A stretch of DNA of 7,469 nucleotides from Desulfobacterales bacterium (GTDB lineage: Bacteria > Desulfobacterota > DSM-4660 > Desulfatiglandales > Desulfatiglandaceae), in contig JAKLQB010000580.1 in assembly GCA_022013615.1 (NCBI GenBank), positions 1 through 7,469 on the forward strand, read 5' to 3'. Within the stretch, counting starts at the first letter, position 1; the number at the start of each line of letters is the position of its first letter. Position numbers and translations under genes: made by a program. Of the stretch, positions 1 through 6,591 are shown piece after piece. The notes under the pieces are model-generated. The model was not told the origin of the DNA and made no database searches. It saw nothing but the letters and a program-made list of their open reading frames with translations.

Positions 1-497
1 CAGATAAAACAGATATTGATATCAATAAGGCCATTGAGAACACAATCACCCTGGCACGAAATGAGTGGAATTACGTTGCTGAGCTGGTGACAGACTTTGA
101 TCTATCCCTGCCACTTGTTCCCTGCCTGCCGGGGGAATTTAAGCAGGTGATACTGAACATGATCATCAACGCGGCCCAGGCCATTGCTGAACTTGTGGAT
201 GACGGTTCCACGAAAAAGGGAACTATTACGGTCAGTACTTCCAGTGACGGCGACTGGGCTGAAATCCGAATTAGTGATACGGGCACGGGAATTCCTGAGG
301 TAATTCGATCCAGAATTTTTGATCCATTCTTCACAACCAGGGAATCGACGGGCCAGGGATTAACTATCTCTCATTCAATCATCGTGGAAAAGCACGGTGG
401 GACACTTACCTTTGATACGGAAGTAGGCCAAGGTACAACCTTCACTATCCGCCTTCCCATCGAAACCGAAGAAAAATGGAATGGTGTGATCACCTGA
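1..497 (+). CDS. Sensor histidine kinase, C-terminal ATPase part (5' end outside window)
   Basis: The frame is open from the window edge (first full codon at 3) to TGA at 495-497, giving 164 residues of a two-component kinase. It would bind ATP and phosphorylate a histidine that lies upstream, outside the window. Seen: the end of the dimerisation helices, then the HATPase_c domain with N-box NMIINAAQA (Asn about residue 56), G1 box DTGTGIP (Asp 92), F-box IFDPFFTT (105-112) and a G2 box TGQGLTIS (116-123). The first M in frame (position 87) lies inside the conserved fold, so it is not the true start. The stretch between F-box and G2 (TTRESTGQGL) is about three residues shorter than the TTKEVGKGTGQGL form usual in such kinases, so the ATP lid is slightly trimmed. 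No transmembrane part is visible. It converges on the minus-strand kinase operon and is probably an independent transcription unit. Kinase identity is sure; the sensor type is unknown. Confidence 0.9.
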   Translation, partial: DKTDIDINKAIENTITLARNEWNYVAELVTDFDLSLPLVPCLPGEFKQVILNMIINAAQAIAELVDDGSTKKGTITVSTSSDGDWAEIRISDTGTGIPEVIRSRIFDPFFTTRESTGQGLTISHSIIVEKHGGTLTFDTEVGQGTTFTIRLPIETEEKWNGVIT

Positions 498-648
498 AAG
501 CAATGCATCGCAAGAGAAAGATAAAAGCCATAAAATCAAACCATGTTTTTTGCAGACTGAACGGCACGCCCGCTGGCATCCAATACCTACATTTTACTTC
601 AATAAGGCCCTACCCGCTGAAACCCCCATACTGTCGCAATAAGCGCCA
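498..648. other. Convergent intergenic spacer
   Basis: This spacer separates the plus-strand kinase fragment from the end of the minus-strand hybrid kinase gene. I found no GC-rich stem followed by a T-run on either strand, so no intrinsic terminator can be claimed, although two converging genes would be expected to need one. The heptamer CCCGCTG occurs twice as a direct repeat. Open frames across it on the plus strand are shadows. Confidence 0.5.
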
Positions 649-2574
649 TTATGCTACCAAGACCTCCTTTATTTTTCCGGATAGCTCCCTCACGCTGAAG
701 GGTTTCTGGATAAAACCATCGCACCCACGTTTCAATATCTCCTCCGCCTGGCCCTCTCTACTGTACCCGCTTGAAAGGAGTACCTTCACTTTTGAGTTGA
801 TCTCCTTTATCTTATCATAGGTCTTTCCCCCACTCACCTCCGGCATGATCATATCCAGGATGACCATATCAACCTCGTCTTTATTTTCATTGTATACCTC
901 AACTGCCTCACTGCCCCCCTTGGCCTCAAGTACCGTGTAACCCAGGTTCTCAAGCATCTTAACACCCACATCCAAAACCATCTCTTCATCGTCTACCAAA
1001 AGGACTGTCTCTTTGCCTTTCACAATGTCACCTGGGAACTCCTTTTCTTCTGCTAATACTTTTTCTGATGCTGGCAGATAAATACTGAAAGTCGTTCCGT
1101 GCTCTTTTTCAGAATCAACATCAATGTATCCCCCATGAGCCTTTATAATACCGTAGACAGAAGCCAGTCCAAGACCTGTGCCTTTGGCAAGACCTTTTGT
1201 TGTAAAGAACGGCTCAAATATGCGCTCCATGGTCTTTTTCTCCATGCCTACACCCCTATCTCTAACAGTCAACAAGACATAGTTCCCTGACTTTGCTTTA
1301 TAGTCCTTACTGGTCATATCTTTATCGGTGACATTCATCGTCTTTAAAAAAAGATCTCCGCCTCCGGGCATGGCATCCGCAGCATTAACATACAGATTCA
1401 GCAGTATCTGCTCAATCTGCCCCCAGTCTCCCTCTATTCTAAATAAGTTCTCAGCAAGCTCTCGATGAACCGTAATCTCTTTTTTGGTTATGCCAAAAGT
1501 ACCAGAGGTCTCTTTTACCAGTTGGTTCAGATTAATGGCCTTGACCTCATATCTTCCTTTCCTGGCATACCCAAGAAGCTGCTTGGTCAATTTGGATCCG
1601 CTTTTAATCAATTTATCAATATCCTTTATATTATCATAATGCGGATGATTGGAATCAATTTCCATAAGTACCAGGGAGGCATTCCCCTGGATCCCCTGGA
1701 GCAAATTGTTAAAGTTATGGGCAATGCCACCTGCAAGAGTTCCTAAAGATTCCATCCTCTGGGCTCGATGCAGTTGCATTTCCAGTTTCTTTTTTTCTTC
1801 CTCTGCCTGCTTTCGCTGGGTTATATCGCGGATAATACCCCTAAAGCCGATTCGCTGGCCTTCCGCATCCTCCATTAATGATATGGAAGCATTTGCATGT
1901 CCTTTGTTACCATCCTTTCTTATAAACTTATAATCAAATCCTTTTTCAGGTTTTCGTGTGTTGTATACTTTGTTGAATGTTTGATATACTTTCTTGGCAT
2001 TCTCTTGATCCATGTACTGTCGGTTATTCATACCAATTAATTCATCCTTGGTATATCCAGATATTTTGCACAGTGAATCATTAAAGAATGTAAAGTTACC
2101 GGCATTATCAACCTCATAATAGGCATCCTCGATGTTTTCGAGTATGGTTCGGTATTTCTCCTCACTCTCCTTCAGGGCTTCCTCCATCCGCTTGCGTTCG
2201 ATGGCATAGAGAATGGCACGAGGTAGTAAATTCTTATCAATTTGACCCTTCACCAGATAATCCTGGGCACCTTTGCGCACTGCTTCAACCGCAAGGTCTT
2301 CATCATTAAGACCGGTCAAGACGACTATCGCCACTTGCTGGGCATTAGATTGGGCCTTTGCCAGGGTCTCAAGTCCTGAGCTGTCTGGTAGGGATAGATC
2401 CAGCAGAATCACATCGAAGCTTCTGGCTGACAACGCCTCAAGACCATCCAAGAGCCTTTCGGCCACTTCTATCTGGAAGGATTTGCTTTTGGCCTCAGAT
2501 AAGAACTCTTGCATTATTCGTGCATCACCAGGATTGTCCTCAATCAGTAAAACTTTGATGGGCTTATCGCTCAT
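649..2574 (-). CDS. Hybrid histidine kinase, REC-PAS-HisKA-HATPase-REC
   Basis: A soluble 641-residue phosphorelay protein. Domains in order: receiver 1 (about 5-125) with acidic pair E12/D13, phospho-acceptor D59 (VILLDLSLPD), T87 and K109; PAS (about 135-255) ending in DITQRKQAEEE, the usual PAS-to-kinase linker; HisKA with H286 in GGIAHNFNNLL; HATPase_c with N397 (LYVNAADAM), G1 D439 (DRGVGM), F-box IFEPFFTT and G2 GTGLGLA (465-471); receiver 2 (about 522-641) with D528/D529, D574 (VILDMIMPE), S601/S602 and K624-P625. All catalytic residues are present, so it should be active. There is no membrane segment and no output domain. The ATG overlaps the stop of the upstream receiver gene as ATGA, and GGGGGAAAG precedes the start, so translational coupling is likely. 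The N-terminal receiver suggests that it takes phosphoryl groups from a kinase such as the operon's membrane kinase. The gene ends with TAA. Domain calls are firm; the partners are inferred. Confidence 0.96.
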   Translation of the reverse strand: MSDKPIKVLLIEDNPGDARIMQEFLSEAKSKSFQIEVAERLLDGLEALSARSFDVILLDLSLPDSSGLETLAKAQSNAQQVAIVVLTGLNDEDLAVEAVRKGAQDYLVKGQIDKNLLPRAILYAIERKRMEEALKESEEKYRTILENIEDAYYEVDNAGNFTFFNDSLCKISGYTKDELIGMNNRQYMDQENAKKVYQTFNKVYNTRKPEKGFDYKFIRKDGNKGHANASISLMEDAEGQRIGFRGIIRDITQRKQAEEEKKKLEMQLHRAQRMESLGTLAGGIAHNFNNLLQGIQGNASLVLMEIDSNHPHYDNIKDIDKLIKSGSKLTKQLLGYARKGRYEVKAINLNQLVKETSGTFGITKKEITVHRELAENLFRIEGDWGQIEQILLNLYVNAADAMPGGGDLFLKTMNVTDKDMTSKDYKAKSGNYVLLTVRDRGVGMEKKTMERIFEPFFTTKGLAKGTGLGLASVYGIIKAHGGYIDVDSEKEHGTTFSIYLPASEKVLAEEKEFPGDIVKGKETVLLVDDEEMVLDVGVKMLENLGYTVLEAKGGSEAVEVYNENKDEVDMVILDMIMPEVSGGKTYDKIKEINSKVKVLLSSGYSREGQAEEILKRGCDGFIQKPFSVRELSGKIKEVLVA

Positions 2575-3026
2575 CTCTTTCCCCCTGATGGCAGCTTAAC
2601 AATGGTCAACCAAAAATCCTCGATGAACTTCACTACTTCGATGAATTTATCAAGCTCAACCGGCTTTGTAATGTAGCAATTGGCATTGAGATCGTAAGAT
2701 TTGAGGATGTCCTCTTCAGACCGGGAGGTAGTCAGGATTACCACTGGAATTCGTTTCAGGTCTCTATCAGCCTTGATTTCCGCAAGGACATCACGACCAT
2801 CTTTCCTTGGCATGTTCAGGTCAAGGAGGATGAGTTCAGGACGAGGTGCATCAGTATACTTACCTTCTCGTTTCAGGAAGGCTAATGCCTCCATCCCATC
2901 CTCGGCCACGTGCAGCTTATTCAGCATCTTGCCATCATTGAAGGCCTCTTGCGTCAGCCGCACATCCCCAGGGTTATCGTCCACTAACAAAATATCAAAA
3001 GGCTTACCGAATGCTTGACTATCCAT
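2571..3026 (-). CDS. Single-domain response regulator, Rcp1/CheY-like
   Basis: A 151-residue protein made of one receiver domain, with a short basic C-terminal tail (PSGGKR). Seen: acidic pair D16/D17 in LLVDDNPGD, phospho-acceptor D69 in LILLDLNMPRKDG, T99/T100 in VVILTTS, and K121-P122 in YITKP. The long loop (FLKREGKYTDAPRPE) and the ending (FIEVVKFIEDFWL) are typical of the Rcp1 subgroup, known as partners of phytochrome-like kinases. There is no DNA-binding or enzymatic output. It lies 2 bp after the membrane kinase stop, whose kinase core is of the phytochrome/Cph1-like type, so it is most likely that kinase's direct target. It overlaps the next gene by 4 bp (ATGA). A purine-rich ribosome site (GGAGAGAGG) lies about ten bases before the ATG, inside the end of the upstream gene. 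It probably acts as a phosphate shuttle or by protein contact. Confidence 0.95.
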   Translation of the reverse strand: MDSQAFGKPFDILLVDDNPGDVRLTQEAFNDGKMLNKLHVAEDGMEALAFLKREGKYTDAPRPELILLDLNMPRKDGRDVLAEIKADRDLKRIPVVILTTSRSEEDILKSYDLNANCYITKPVELDKFIEVVKFIEDFWLTIVKLPSGGKR

Positions 3027-3028
3027 AG

Positions 3029-4669
3029 CTATTTTTCCTCTCTCCTCGGAATTGTGAAGTAAAATGTTGAGCCCTTTCCGGACTGAGACTCAACCCAGAT
3101 TCGCCCGCCGTGGCGCTCTACAATCTTCTTGCAGATCGCAAGGCCAATGCCGGTGCCAGGATTCTCCCCACTTTTGTGCAGACGCTGAAAGATAATAAAG
3201 ATACGTCCGGTAAACTCCGGATCAATGCCAATGCCGTTATCACGGACAGAGAAGACCCATCCCTTATTCATTGCCGATTGCCGATTGCGGCCCGCCCTGG
3301 CGCGACTTGGTTTTGCTGTTATACTCTTGCTTCTGCTATTTCTCCATGCCTCCCTTACTTTCACCGTATCTGAAGTGATCAGGTCTGGGCCAGGGATTGC
3401 CGATTCTTCAATTCTTTCACAAGACATATGTATGCTTGGAGGCTCCTCGCTCTGGAACTTGACGGCGTTGCCAATAAGGTTCTGAAACAACTGACCCAGT
3501 TGCATATCATCAGCCATCACAGTGGGCAGAGAGTCATGGGTTAACTTCGCGCCACTCTCTTCAACAGCTTTCTGAAGATTGTCAAGGGTGCGGTCAAAGA
3601 CAGCCTCGCAGTCGGTTGGCTCGAAATCCTTGCCTTTGGTACCCACACGCGAATAGCTCAACAGGTCATTGATCAGGGCCTTCATACGAGTTGCCCCATC
3701 CACGGCATAGGCGATAAACTCGTCTGCATCAGAATCCAGTTTGCCTTTGTATCGCCTGGCCAGGAGCTGCGTGTAGCTTGCCACCATGCGCAGGGGCTCC
3801 TGCAGATCATGGGAGGCTATGTAAGCAAACTCCTCCAAATCCCGGTTGCTGCGTTCCAGTGCCTCGGTACGTTCGCGAAGCACCTGCTGCGTCCGTTTGC
3901 GCTCAGCCATCTCTTTAGCCAATAAATCGCGAGAGGTAGTTGTCTTTTTTAAATCTTCAGTCATTTTATTAAAGGAAGTGGCTAAATTTCCTAACTCATC
4001 ACGGCCCATCTCACTTATTTTATAATCAAGGTTGCCTTTTGCAATCTCTTCAATTCCTTGCATAAGCTTATTGATACGTCGGTACATCCCTCTGGAAAAC
4101 AAAGAAGAAAGTAACATGCCTAAGAAAAAGATGACGCTCCCATACCCTATGTTGGTCTTTAAAATAGCCTGCCGTGCATCTTCTACCTGCTTAAGAGAAA
4201 ATGCCATTAAGAGCGACCATTGCTCATTTCCTATCTTTATGGGGGTAATGATAAGTTTAGTTGTCTCACCACTCTTTGAGTAAGTCACATCTTTTACAAT
4301 CTGGCTTTCAGGGAGTATTACCTTAGCACTCAAGAGGTTTTCTCCATACTCTTTATCACCAGAACTCATATAGGCCTCTCCATTTGGCTTAATGATAGCA
4401 AGGAATATAATATCTTCAGAGTCTGTTTCCTCTTTCATCTGCCTTTCTACAAAAAGCCAGTTTAAAGACCAGAACGCATTTTTTGCACTGGAGGCCAAAT
4501 GTGTTGATATGCTTTTATTCTTTTCAATCAACTCTGCCTTAATGGTCTTGGTCTGCTCCCTGATAGATACCATAGTGATTGTCCCAATACCGATGATAAG
4601 TAAGAGTAAAACCATCAGGCCTATCTTTAAAAAGAGACCCCTCTTTTTTAGCAAAGTGAATCTTTTCAT
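3029..4669 (-). CDS. Membrane sensor histidine kinase (periplasmic sensor, HAMP, phytochrome-type kinase core) with a 42-residue insertion
   Basis: A 546-residue inner-membrane kinase. Seen: basic N-terminus, membrane helix about 14-34, periplasmic sensor about 35-170 (possibly a small Cache/PAS-like fold; not certain), second helix about 173-192, HAMP about 193-246 with RDELGNLATSFNKM, a coiled coil to about 280, HisKA with H287 in ASHDLQEPLR, and HATPase_c with N401 (NLIGNAVKF), G1 D477 (DNGIGID), F-box IFIIFQRLH and G2 GTGIGLA (505-511). The core is of the kind that pairs with Rcp1-like receivers, and such a gene follows 2 bp downstream. The gene starts 18 bp after the hydrolase stop, with an AGAGGTAGAGG ribosome site. 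Oddity: residues 425-466 form a basic, low-complexity stretch between two beta strands before the G1 box. It is encoded by a 126-bp segment bounded by 10-bp direct repeats (see the separate entry). All catalytic boxes remain in frame, so the kinase may still work. Confidence 0.95.
   Translation of the reverse strand: MKRFTLLKKRGLFLKIGLMVLLLLIIGIGTITMVSIREQTKTIKAELIEKNKSISTHLASSAKNAFWSLNWLFVERQMKEETDSEDIIFLAIIKPNGEAYMSSGDKEYGENLLSAKVILPESQIVKDVTYSKSGETTKLIITPIKIGNEQWSLLMAFSLKQVEDARQAILKTNIGYGSVIFFLGMLLSSLFSRGMYRRINKLMQGIEEIAKGNLDYKISEMGRDELGNLATSFNKMTEDLKKTTTSRDLLAKEMAERKRTQQVLRERTEALERSNRDLEEFAYIASHDLQEPLRMVASYTQLLARRYKGKLDSDADEFIAYAVDGATRMKALINDLLSYSRVGTKGKDFEPTDCEAVFDRTLDNLQKAVEESGAKLTHDSLPTVMADDMQLGQLFQNLIGNAVKFQSEEPPSIHMSCERIEESAIPGPDLITSDTVKVREAWRNSRSKSITAKPSRARAGRNRQSAMNKGWVFSVRDNGIGIDPEFTGRIFIIFQRLHKSGENPGTGIGLAICKKIVERHGGRIWVESQSGKGSTFYFTIPRREEK
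3270..3405. repeat. 126-bp in-frame insertion with 10-bp direct repeats inside the kinase gene
   Basis: ATTGCCGATT occurs at 3270-3279 and again at 3396-3405, exactly 126 bp (42 codons) apart; another overlapping copy sits at 3277-3286, giving heptamer tandem copies of ATTGCCG. In the minus-strand kinase frame both outer repeats encode Ser-Ala in the same phase (residues 423-424 and 465-466). Deleting one repeat plus the interior leaves EESAMNKGWVFSVRDNG, which is a normal length for this loop. The interior is rich in Arg, Ser and Lys codons on the coding strand and has a weak 6-bp inverted repeat near its ends (CCCTGG at 3295-3300, CCAGGG at 3390-3395). I read it as a small dispersed repeat that inserted and was kept because it stays in frame, comparable in principle to the Rickettsia palindromic elements. 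Whether other copies exist in the genome cannot be seen here. Confidence 0.7.
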
Positions 4670-4687
4670 ATAACCTCTACCTCTTTT

Positions 4688-5554
4688 TTAAATCTTGATT
4701 TCCTCTCCTGGCTTAATAACCATGGCCTTAGTCTTTGGTGCGTAATGTTTTAGTTTTTTTATAAATTCATCAGCAGATTGGGTAAGAACAGGGAAGGTAG
4801 CGTAATGTTCAGGAATAACATACCGAGGATTAATCAACTTGCATGCAAAGGCAGCCTCTTTAGGACCCATAGTAAAGACACCACCAATAGGAAGTATTGC
4901 CATATCCGGTTTGTAATAATCACCGATAATGGATTTCATATCGCCCATAAGAGAGGTATCACCAGAGTGATATATCTTAAATCCATTTTCAAACTCTATG
5001 ATATAGCCAGCTGCCTCACCAACAAATCTGTTTACCCCCTCAAATCCTGTTAACTGGGCACCTGCTGAATGAAAGGCCTCTGTCATGGTTATCTTAATGC
5101 CATCAAAATCTGCTGTTGCACCTTTATTTGCCAGGGTAAATGTCTGGCAGTTTGCCTCTGGGATCTGGGACTTTATAAAGAAGCTGAGTTCCCATGGGGC
5201 CACAACCTTTGGTTTGTATTGAGCTATAAGCTCTTTTGCATCTGGCAGCATAAAGTGGTCCACATGCCCATGTGTCCACAGAATGAGATCAACGCTGCCA
5301 AAGGTGCCAGGTTTTCTATATATTACCGGGCATTTTGGGTTTGTATAGACCCAGGGATCAAGCAGGATTTTTCTGCCCTTTACAGAGGTGAAGAGAAAAC
5401 TCCCGTGGCCAAGCCATGTAATACTGACCTTGCCTTTGCCAATCGATTTTGGCTCAGCAGCCATTGCAGAATCAATGGTTTTGAACCGTGAAATACCAGA
5501 GGCTACTATGAGACCCCCCAGGCCCGTAAAAAACTGTCTTCTTGAAATCTTCAT
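4688..5554 (-). CDS. Tat-exported metallo-beta-lactamase-fold hydrolase, UlaG/UPF0173-like
   Basis: A 288-residue protein with a twin-arginine signal (SRRQFF at 4-9, hydrophobic GLGGLIVASG, possible cleavage after AMA at about 32), so it is probably folded with its metals in the cytoplasm and then exported. The metallo-beta-lactamase fold shows WLGHGSF (47-53), the metal motif THGHVDH (94-100; H95, H97, D99, H100), H162 (AFHSAG), D199 (HSGDTSL) and H250 (PEHYATF). This pattern is that of the UlaG/UPF0173 group of Zn/Mn-dependent hydrolases; the substrate cannot be told from sequence. Without the signal the length (about 255) is slightly above the usual 225-230. The start is firm: GGAGGAG lies at 5558-5564, just before the ATG, and the Tat motif begins at codon 4. 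It is the first gene of the probable four-gene operon, 18 bp before the sensor kinase, so its product may act on or near the compound that the kinase senses; that link is inference. Confidence 0.93.
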   Translation of the reverse strand: MKISRRQFFTGLGGLIVASGISRFKTIDSAMAAEPKSIGKGKVSITWLGHGSFLFTSVKGRKILLDPWVYTNPKCPVIYRKPGTFGSVDLILWTHGHVDHFMLPDAKELIAQYKPKVVAPWELSFFIKSQIPEANCQTFTLANKGATADFDGIKITMTEAFHSAGAQLTGFEGVNRFVGEAAGYIIEFENGFKIYHSGDTSLMGDMKSIIGDYYKPDMAILPIGGVFTMGPKEAAFACKLINPRYVIPEHYATFPVLTQSADEFIKKLKHYAPKTKAMVIKPGEEIKI

Positions 5555-5621
5555 TTTCTCCTCCTTTCCTTCGTTTCTAAAAATATTTTCCCTTATTACC
5601 AGACTATCTTACCTTACTACC

Positions 5622-5655
5622 TCATAATATTTTACGGTTCATTTCGACCTCCTTA
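5622..5655 (-). promoter_or_regulatory. Very strong Shine-Dalgarno followed by a six-codon ORF in the hydrolase leader
   Basis: On the minus strand TAAGGAGGTC (about 5646-5655), a near-perfect match to the 16S rRNA 3' end, is followed at good spacing by ATG (5640-5642), then codons for MNRKIL and TGA (5622-5624). It sits 67 bp before the hydrolase start, which has its own ribosome site. It may be a leader peptide, or the relic of a former gene start. Function is not shown. Confidence 0.4.
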
Positions 5656-5672
5656 TAAGATGTAGTTTAACG

Positions 5673-5682
5673 GAAACGTTTC
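5673..5682. promoter_or_regulatory. Perfect 10-bp palindrome GAAACGTTTC, possible operator
   Basis: GAAACGTTTC reads the same on both strands and lies about 120 bp upstream of the hydrolase operon, where a promoter would be expected. It resembles the core of LacI/GalR-type operators, but no such regulator is in the window. It is also part of the left inverted repeat of the 488-bp element; the matching right repeat has GAAACATTTC, which is no longer a perfect palindrome. I found no convincing -35/-10 pair here. Confidence 0.25.
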
Positions 5683-5781
5683 ATCAACTGTATCTAACGT
5701 AATATTAATGCTTTAAGTCTAACCAGATGGTCCTATACAAAGTTCATGTCATTTATTTTTAGTATATTTCGTGGTTCGTAA

Positions 5782-6059
5782 TCTGGAAAAGTGCAATTTT
5801 TAACCATGATCAACCCTAACACTTTTGGGGCAAGATACTGAGGGGGAAGGCCGACATTTGATGTGGATTGTTTCGAGGTTGACCGGAATGCCTTGTAAAA
5901 CAGGGTTCTTCTCCCATACTTGTATAGCAATTGATTGGGCTGCACCTTTTTTTAGAGATAAGTACAGCATAAAGCGACGTCAAAAATCACGCGAAATGAT
6001 GCACTTTTGAAATAAACTTAGATTATCCCCTAAAGCCAGTGTTAATGCACTTTTCCAGA
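5782..6059. repeat. Nested 14-bp perfect inverted repeat and TGCACTTTT motif cluster
   Basis: TCTGGAAAAGTGCA at 5782-5795 is exactly complementary to TGCACTTTTCCAGA at 6046-6059. The inner motif recurs: ATGCACTTTT appears at both 5999-6008 and 6045-6054, and a perfect palindrome AAGTGCACTT is at 6126-6135 just outside. The pair brackets the decayed reading frame listed separately, so these may be the ends or transposase-binding repeats of an older element nested in the 488-bp one. Confidence 0.5.
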
Positions 6060-6090
6060 AGACTGCAATTATAGGTGTTTGAAGACAAAA
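5800..6090 (-). pseudogene. Possible decayed coding remnant (unrecognised)
   Basis: A minus-strand frame runs from after a TAA (6091-6093) to TAA at 5800-5802, with one internal TGA at 5980-5982. Its downstream half opens with ATG at 5968-5970 and gives 56 residues with protein-like texture (IQVWEKNPVLQGIPVNL, then HIKCRPSPSVSCPKSVRVDHG with two cysteines). I do not recognise the family. A transposase relic would suit the inverted-repeat setting, but nothing in the residues proves it. Overlapping frames on both strands are also open here, so chance cannot be excluded. Confidence 0.25.
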
Positions 6091-6150
6091 TTAAGACAAA
6101 TAGTTGAAATAACAACATTATATTAAAGTGCACTTAATGAAACATTTCCG

Positions 6151-6576
6151 TTAATATGCCACCACCCTGTTTCTCCCTGCCTCCTTTGACTGGTAGAGGG
6201 CCTCATCGGCACATTTTATCAATTCTATGGGAGATTGATCAATTGACCTACTATAAGATGCAATGCCCATGCTCACCGTTATCCGAAACTTCATAGAGTG
6301 ATATTCAAACTGGTGCTCCGCAACCATTGCTCTGAATCTTTCACACACCTTCCGTGCATTTTCAGCCCGGGTGTTGGGCAAAATAATGGCAAACTCCTCG
6401 CCTCCATAACGGCATATCAGGTCACTCTGACGAATGTATTCCTTGAGCATTTTCCCGATCTCAGACAAAACCATATCTTCTGCAGGATGACCATATTGAT
6501 CATTGATCTGTTTAAAGTGATCCAGATCCATCATGCCCAGTACCAGATCCGTCTCATACCTCTTGGCCCTTGCCAC
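6151..6576 (-). CDS. GGDEF diguanylate cyclase domain, N-terminally truncated and probably broken
   Basis: A 141-residue piece covering most of a GGDEF domain, which makes cyclic di-GMP from two GTP. Seen: metal-binding D17 in MMDLDHFK, N25-D26 and YGHPAEDMVL, the active loop GGEEF (58-62), the inhibitory RxxD site RQSD (49-52) five residues before it, and the usual ending KEAGRNRVV. The catalytic residues are intact. The annotated start is GTG at 6574-6576 (AAGGGAG upstream), but the frame is open five codons further (KRESE) to a TGA at 6592-6594, and the conserved front of the domain (DxLTGLxNRRxF) is missing. In neighbouring frames just upstream, LKASNG-stop-YFEK or ANTLKK look like its remains, so a one-base shift near 6585-6595 probably broke the gene. 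No sensor domain is attached. The TAA stop lies in the right inverted repeat of the 488-bp element. Without its first strand and helix, activity is doubtful. Confidence 0.8.
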   Translation of the reverse strand: MARAKRYETDLVLGMMDLDHFKQINDQYGHPAEDMVLSEIGKMLKEYIRQSDLICRYGGEEFAIILPNTRAENARKVCERFRAMVAEHQFEYHSMKFRITVSMGIASYSRSIDQSPIELIKCADEALYQSKEAGRNRVVAY

Positions 6577-6591
6577 CTCAGACTCCCTTTT

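Larger units (their letters stand above)
5667..6154. mobile_element. 488-bp MITE-like or IS-remnant element with inverted terminal repeats
   Basis: The left end 5667-5684 reads TTAACGGAAACGTTTCAT, and the right end 6137-6154 read on the minus strand gives TTAACGGAAATGTTTCAT: 17 of 18 match, and about 22 of the first 26 bases match. The outermost bases fit a TA (or TTAA) target, as with IS630/Tc1-type elements, but no longer target duplication is clear. The interior is AT-rich with no intact gene, holds a nested 14-bp inverted repeat and a possible decayed reading frame. The right end supplies or overlaps the TAA stop of the GGDEF fragment (6151-6153); the left end lies just upstream of the hydrolase operon leader, so it may carry that operon's promoter. 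It could also be a coincidental or regulatory inverted repeat. No transposase can be named. Confidence 0.45.

Noticed and set aside
508..519. Imperfect palindrome GCAATGCATCGC after the left kinase stop, considered as a terminator
   Set aside because: Short, mismatched and not followed by a T-run.
476..820. Plus-strand open frame across the convergent spacer into the hybrid kinase gene
   Set aside because: Runs antisense into a well-supported kinase gene and has no recognisable domain; it is a shadow.
3225..3485. Plus-strand hydrophobic open frame over the kinase insertion, considered as a small membrane protein
   Set aside because: It is the antisense reading of the inserted segment and the kinase gene; no ribosome site.
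5733..5945. 70-codon minus-strand frame inside the 488-bp element
   Set aside because: Composition is not protein-like, there is no ribosome site, and another frame of the same strand reads better; not called as a gene.
5825..6010. 61-codon plus-strand frame inside the element
   Set aside because: Antisense to the possible decayed remnant, with no ribosome site or known motif.
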